From Planctomycetota bacterium (GTDB taxonomy: Bacteria > Planctomycetota > B15-G4), in NCBI GenBank assembly GCA_003644265.1, contig QNBX01000099.1, positions 1 through 17,123 of the forward strand: DNA of 17,123 bases. Reading direction: 5' to 3'. The notes below the pieces were generated by a model, which saw only the letters and a program-made list of their open reading frames with translations, did not search any database and was not told the DNA's origin. How positions within the stretch are numbered: the first letter of the stretch is position 1; the number at the start of each line of letters is the position of its first letter. The translations under genes and the position numbers were made by a program. Positions 14,277 through 17,123 of the stretch are shown in pieces.

Positions 14277-15101
14277 CTAGCGGTTGTCGCCGCCCAGAAG
14301 CCGTCCGAAGCCACCGAGTACTGAGCCTTCGCCGCGGGAGCTGCCGCCGTGGCGCGGAGCGCTGGCGATGATGCGGTCGGCCAGGCGGCTGAAGGGCAGG
14401 CTCTGCAGGAACACGCTGCCGGGCCCGGTGAGCTGGGCCAGAAAGAGGCCCTCGCCGCCAAAGAGCATCGAGCCGATGCCGCGCACCCTGGAGATGTCGT
14501 AGTCGATGCCGTCGTCGAAGCCGACGATGCAACCGGTGTCCACCATGAGGCGCTGTCCGGGCGCCAGCTCCTTCTTGATCACCGTGCCGCCCGCGTGCAC
14601 GAAGGCCAATCCGTCGCCGCGCAGCTTCTGCAGGATGAAGCCTTCGCCGCCGAACAGTCCCGCCCCGAAGCGCTTGCTGAACGCAACGGACAGCTCCGTT
14701 CCCATGGCCGCGCACAGGAAGGCCTGCTTCTGGCACAAGAACGTGCCGTTGACCGACGCCAGATCGACGGACACGATCTTGCCCGGGTAAGGTGCGCCGA
14801 ACGCGATCGTCGAGCGCTCGCTGCCGTCGGCGGTGAAGTGCGTCATGAACAGGCTCTCGCCCGTGAACACCCGCTTGCCGGCGCTGAAGATCTTGTCCAT
14901 GAAGCCGGCATCGGGGTTGCTGCCGTCGCCCATCTTGGTGTCCATGTGGATGTCCGGGCACATGAACATCATGGCGCCCGCCTCCGCGACGACCGTCTCG
15001 CGCGGGTCGGGAACGGAGCCCGTGTGGGGTCCCGGGCACGCGGAGATCGGCAGCCGGCTGCCTTGGCTCAGCCGGCGGCTGCTACGATTTGAGATGCTCA
15101 T
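14277..15101 (-). CDS. AIM24 / TIGR00266 family protein
   Basis: A 274-residue protein of the AIM24 family, named for a yeast mitochondrial protein and widespread in bacteria without a firm biochemical function. It has a double-stranded beta-helix-like fold built of repeats: [13 protein letters not shown] (35-47), [20 protein letters not shown] (149-168) and [20 protein letters not shown] (213-232). The Gly-rich tail resembles membrane-anchoring ends in some members. The first 34 residues are Ser/Arg/Pro-rich and do not show the usual family opening strand; no other frame supplies it. The start ATG 15101 has no clear ribosome site and lies only 39 bases from the divergent EEP gene, so the two promoters must overlap coding sequence or each other. 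DUF2235 lies downstream on the same strand. Confidence 0.87.
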   Translation of the reverse strand: MSISNRSSRRLSQGSRLPISACPGPHTGSVPDPRETVVAEAGAMMFMCPDIHMDTKMGDGSNPDAGFMDKIFSAGKRVFTGESLFMTHFTADGSERSTIAFGAPYPGKIVSVDLASVNGTFLCQKQAFLCAAMGTELSVAFSKRFGAGLFGGEGFILQKLRGDGLAFVHAGGTVIKKELAPGQRLMVDTGCIVGFDDGIDYDISRVRGIGSMLFGGEGLFLAQLTGPGSVFLQSLPFSRLADRIIASAPRHGGSSRGEGSVLGGFGRLLGGDNR

Positions 15102-15140
15102 GGCGGGCGAGGCACTCGGGGCGCTCTGAGAGGCACAAGC

Positions 15141-16340
15141 ATGGCCAAGCAGTTCACAAAGGACGAGTGGGCCAAGATCCGGTCGGAGCTGGCCAAGGGA
15201 CCGACCCGGTACGGGCTGCCGGAGAGGACGTATGGATCGGCCATTCTCGGGTGTTTCAACATCCGCAAGCTCGGGCGCGTGTCACGTCGGAACGCTGAGA
15301 CGTGGCAGTTCCTGGCGCAGGCCTGTCGCCACTTCGACCTGCTGGCCGTGCAGGAGATTCAAGACGACCTGGCCGGGCTCAGGCACCTCACGGAGCTGAT
15401 GGGGCCCGAGTTCGATCTGATCGTGTCCGACAAGACGGGGGCCTTCCCGGGCGAAGCCGGCCTGAGCGAGCGCCTCGGCTACATCTTCAACCGGAGAACG
15501 GTGCGGAGGACCGAGGTCGCCACGGACATCACCTACGACCGCTCCAAGGTCGTCAGCACGGTCTACGAGCACAACGTCGAGATCCAGAGAGCCTTCGCAC
15601 GCTGTGATTCCGACCTCGAGGCCTACGCGCTGAAGCTGGAGGACCACAAGAGCGGCAGGCGCAAGACCAAGCCCGCCAAGCCCTTCGTCAAGTGGCCGGT
15701 GTTCGTCTCGTTCATCCGCGCCCCGTACTGCGTGAGCTTCGAGATCAGCGGTCACCCCGGCACCGAGCCCTACCAGTTCATGGCGATCAACGCGCACCTC
15801 TATTACGGGAAGACGATGGCGGACCGGCGCCAGGAGTTCGACGCGGTCATGGACTGGATCCGTGGTCGCGTCACGGAGAACGACAGGGCCTACTACCCGA
15901 ACTTTGTGCTCATGGGCGACATGAACCTCGACTTTGACAACCCGGACACGGACCGCGAGCGCATTCAAGAGCACCTCAAGAGCTTCAACGATGCCTCGGG
16001 CAAGGAGGTCAATGTGAACTTCCCCTTCCTGACCGTGCACGCAGGCAGGGACACGGTCTTCAGGACCAACGCCAGGCTCACCGAGACGTTCGACCAGATC
16101 GGCCTCTTCTGTCGGGATGAGCGCTTCCCGGACTACACCAAGAACGCCACCATGGAGCCGGGGCCTGATGGCCGGGGCCCGGACTACGGTGTCTTCGATT
16201 TTGTGGACCTGTTCAGCGTCGCCCTGAAAGGCAAGCCGGCCTCCCGGCTGTCCAAGACCGCCAAGGCCGATCTGATCAAGCGTTTTGAGCACAAGGTGAG
16301 TGACCACATGCCCTTGTGGCTGAGGCTGCCGCTGCCTTGA
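15141..16340 (+). CDS. Endonuclease/exonuclease/phosphatase (EEP) family protein
   Basis: A 399-residue protein with all EEP (DNase I-like) landmarks: CFNIRKLG (38-45) with N40, LLAVQEIQ (67-74) with metal ligand E72, INAHLYYG (216-223) with N217 and H219, LMGDMNLDF (257-265) with D260 and N262, FDQIG (317-321), and [10 protein letters not shown] (387-396) with D388 and H389. The full catalytic set predicts an active Mg-dependent phosphodiesterase or nuclease; the substrate (DNA, RNA, lipid or nucleotide) is not readable. About 130-180 holds a charged insertion (Lys/Arg-rich near 170-181). There is no signal peptide. ATG 15141 has GAGAGG 7 bases upstream. It diverges from the AIM24-like gene. 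A 60-base sample of this gene (15901-15960) is 58% GC against 78% in a sample of the glycosyltransferase gene (2281-2340). Confidence 0.9.
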   Translation: MAKQFTKDEWAKIRSELAKGPTRYGLPERTYGSAILGCFNIRKLGRVSRRNAETWQFLAQACRHFDLLAVQEIQDDLAGLRHLTELMGPEFDLIVSDKTGAFPGEAGLSERLGYIFNRRTVRRTEVATDITYDRSKVVSTVYEHNVEIQRAFARCDSDLEAYALKLEDHKSGRRKTKPAKPFVKWPVFVSFIRAPYCVSFEISGHPGTEPYQFMAINAHLYYGKTMADRRQEFDAVMDWIRGRVTENDRAYYPNFVLMGDMNLDFDNPDTDRERIQEHLKSFNDASGKEVNVNFPFLTVHAGRDTVFRTNARLTETFDQIGLFCRDERFPDYTKNATMEPGPDGRGPDYGVFDFVDLFSVALKGKPASRLSKTAKADLIKRFEHKVSDHMPLWLRLPLP

Positions 16341-16400
16341 GGGCCGCTCGCGCTGCCCACGACCTGGCGCCCCTCGAGCTGCCGGCCCGCGTCCAGCGGC

Positions 16401-16850
16401 TCAGGCAGAGGCGCCTGACTCGGCCTCGGTGGTGGGCCGGCGGAGCAGCGTCAGGTCCTGGTGTGGATTGCCGCGCGCGCCCTCGGGCATGAACTCCAGC
16501 AACTCGAAGCCGCGGCTGAAGGCACCTCGCAGGTAGGCCTCGGGGTGAAAGGCAGTGCACAGGTTGGTCCCTGCGCCCTGCACGTGGCGCACCAGGAACT
16601 CGCCGCGTTCAAACGTCCTGCGCTCGTCGCCGTTGAGGCGCTCGCCGTAGCGGCGACCGTGGCTGCTCAGCGCCAGTAGGCCGCTGGGCTTGAGCACGCG
16701 CCGCAGCTCGTCCACCCACGGTTGCTGCAGGTCCTCGCCCATGTGCGTGAACACAGACAGGGCGTAGATGAAGTCGAAACTCTGATCGGGGGGCTCCGTC
16801 CCCCGGGCCGCCGCGCTGCGCCGGAGCTTCGCCAGGGCGCAGCGGCCGCC
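16401..16850 (-). pseudogene. SAM methyltransferase remnant lacking the N-terminal half
   Basis: The readable part is the C-terminal half of a class I methyltransferase: EPPDQSFDFIYALSVFTHMG, DELRRVLKPSGLLALSSHG, FLVRHVQGAGTNLCTAFHP and FELLEFMPEGARGNPHQDL, ending TGA at 16403-16401. In this family a Gly-rich SAM-binding motif with an acidic loop should precede it by some 60-80 residues. Upstream of about 16850 the frame turns into Arg/Pro-rich sequence crossed by two strong hairpins, and neither of the other two minus-strand frames shows the missing motif. The frame stays open to an ATG at 17063, but that extension does not look like protein. It is most likely a truncated gene; an assembly join or a start at a minor codon is also possible. 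Confidence 0.65.
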
Positions 16851-16863
16851 CGTAACACCCTCG

Positions 16864-16894
16864 GGGCCCCACGACCTTCGCGGTCGTGGGGCCC
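16864..16894. terminator. Strong 13-bp hairpin with TTCGC loop
   Basis: Perfect inverted repeat GGGCCCCACGACC / GGTCGTGGGGCCC with a 5-base loop TTCGC. No T-run follows on either strand, so its role as a terminator is unproven. It lies just where the methyltransferase remnant stops looking like protein. Confidence 0.55.
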
Positions 16895-16968
16895 GTTGTC
16901 GTCGTGGGCGCGGCACTCTGGGATTTGCACGTATCCGTCGGCGCCGCCCCGCCTCTTGTGCCTTGTAA

Positions 16969-17017
16969 GGCCCGCCCGGGGCCGCAGGGCCAACTCGGCC
17001 TCGCCCCCGGGCGGGCC
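16969..17017 (+). terminator. Long GC hairpin followed by a pyrimidine tract, terminator-like on +
   Basis: A perfect 13-bp stem (GGCCCGCCCGGGG / CCCCGGGCGGGCC) encloses 23 bases that can form a smaller GGCC stem. On the plus strand it is followed by GGTCTTCTTTCC, which resembles the T-rich tail of an intrinsic terminator. It sits 44 bases before the start of the next plus-strand gene, so it may instead be a leader attenuator of that gene. No plus-strand gene ends shortly before it. Confidence 0.6.
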
Positions 17018-17061
17018 GGTCTTCTTTCCTCGAAATACCAACCCGAATCAGGAAGCCGATC

Positions 17062-17123
17062 ATGAAGTCCTACGTGTTCTCGCTGCTGCTCCTCCCCCTG
17101 CTGGCGCCGGCGCCGGAGGCCCA
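17062..17123 (+). CDS. Start of an exported protein (cut by window end)
   Basis: ATG 17062 has AGGAAG 6 bases upstream and begins MKSYVFSLLLLPLLAPAPEA, a typical signal peptide. Only 20 codons are visible, so the product cannot be identified. Confidence 0.7.
   Translation, partial: MKSYVFSLLLLPLLAPAPEA

Noticed and set aside
14069..14461. N-terminal extension of the DUF2235 frame
   Set aside because: It overlaps the AIM24-like gene and is low-complexity; the family N-terminus and a strong ribosome site are at 14068.

Overview
The window is very GC-rich bacterial DNA and most probably comes from a planctomycete (Planctomycetota), perhaps one of the marine lineages. The evidence is combined: an ECF sigma factor of the type with an LQPTALVHEAWLR-like motif, translationally coupled to a Ser/Thr kinase fused to a formylglycine-generating-enzyme-like (FGE-like) domain; two secreted proteins sharing a C-terminal domain I associate with planctomycete exported proteins; a sulfatase; and a sulfotransferase. 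No rRNA, tRNA, CRISPR array, transposase or phage gene was seen.

Layout. 1-1045 (+): the 3' part of a sulfatase with a striking in-frame run of 17 Asp/His/Arg tripeptides. 1046-1182: convergent gap with an 8-bp tandem repeat. 1183-3619 (-): a phospholipid-methyltransferase-like membrane protein followed by a GT39-type membrane glycosyltransferase whose start codon is unclear. 3835-8521 (+): a tight three-gene operon, ECF sigma factor / kinase-FGE fusion / secreted protein, with both junctions being 4-base ATGA overlaps. 8698-10984 (-): two secreted proteins with related C-terminal domains; a perfect 13-bp hairpin separates them. 11164-12983 (+): a sulfotransferase and a small multi-pass membrane protein of unknown function. 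13052-16340: a DUF2235 alpha/beta hydrolase and an AIM24-family protein (both -), with an endonuclease/exonuclease/phosphatase (EEP) protein diverging from the latter (+). 16401-16850 (-): the C-terminal half of a SAM methyltransferase without its SAM-binding half. 16864-17017: two strong hairpins. 17062-end (+): the start of an exported protein cut by the window edge.

How the genes may work together. The 3835-8521 operon reads as a signalling unit: a membrane kinase with an extracytoplasmic FGE-like domain, an alternative sigma factor as likely output, and an exported product made from the same message. The FGE-like domain lacks the cysteine pair of true formylglycine-generating enzymes in the stretch where they are expected, so a sensing or binding role is more likely than sulfatase maturation. 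The methyltransferase/GT39 pair suggests lipid or envelope glycan modification. The DUF2235-AIM24-EEP cluster is the best candidate for an uncharacterised functional unit: hydrolase, AIM24 scaffold-like protein and nuclease/phosphatase fold side by side, in DNA that looks less GC-extreme than the flanks. This is inference from neighbourhood only. Short tandem repeats recur throughout the window (9-bp, 8-bp and 12-bp units), several of them in coding sequence.
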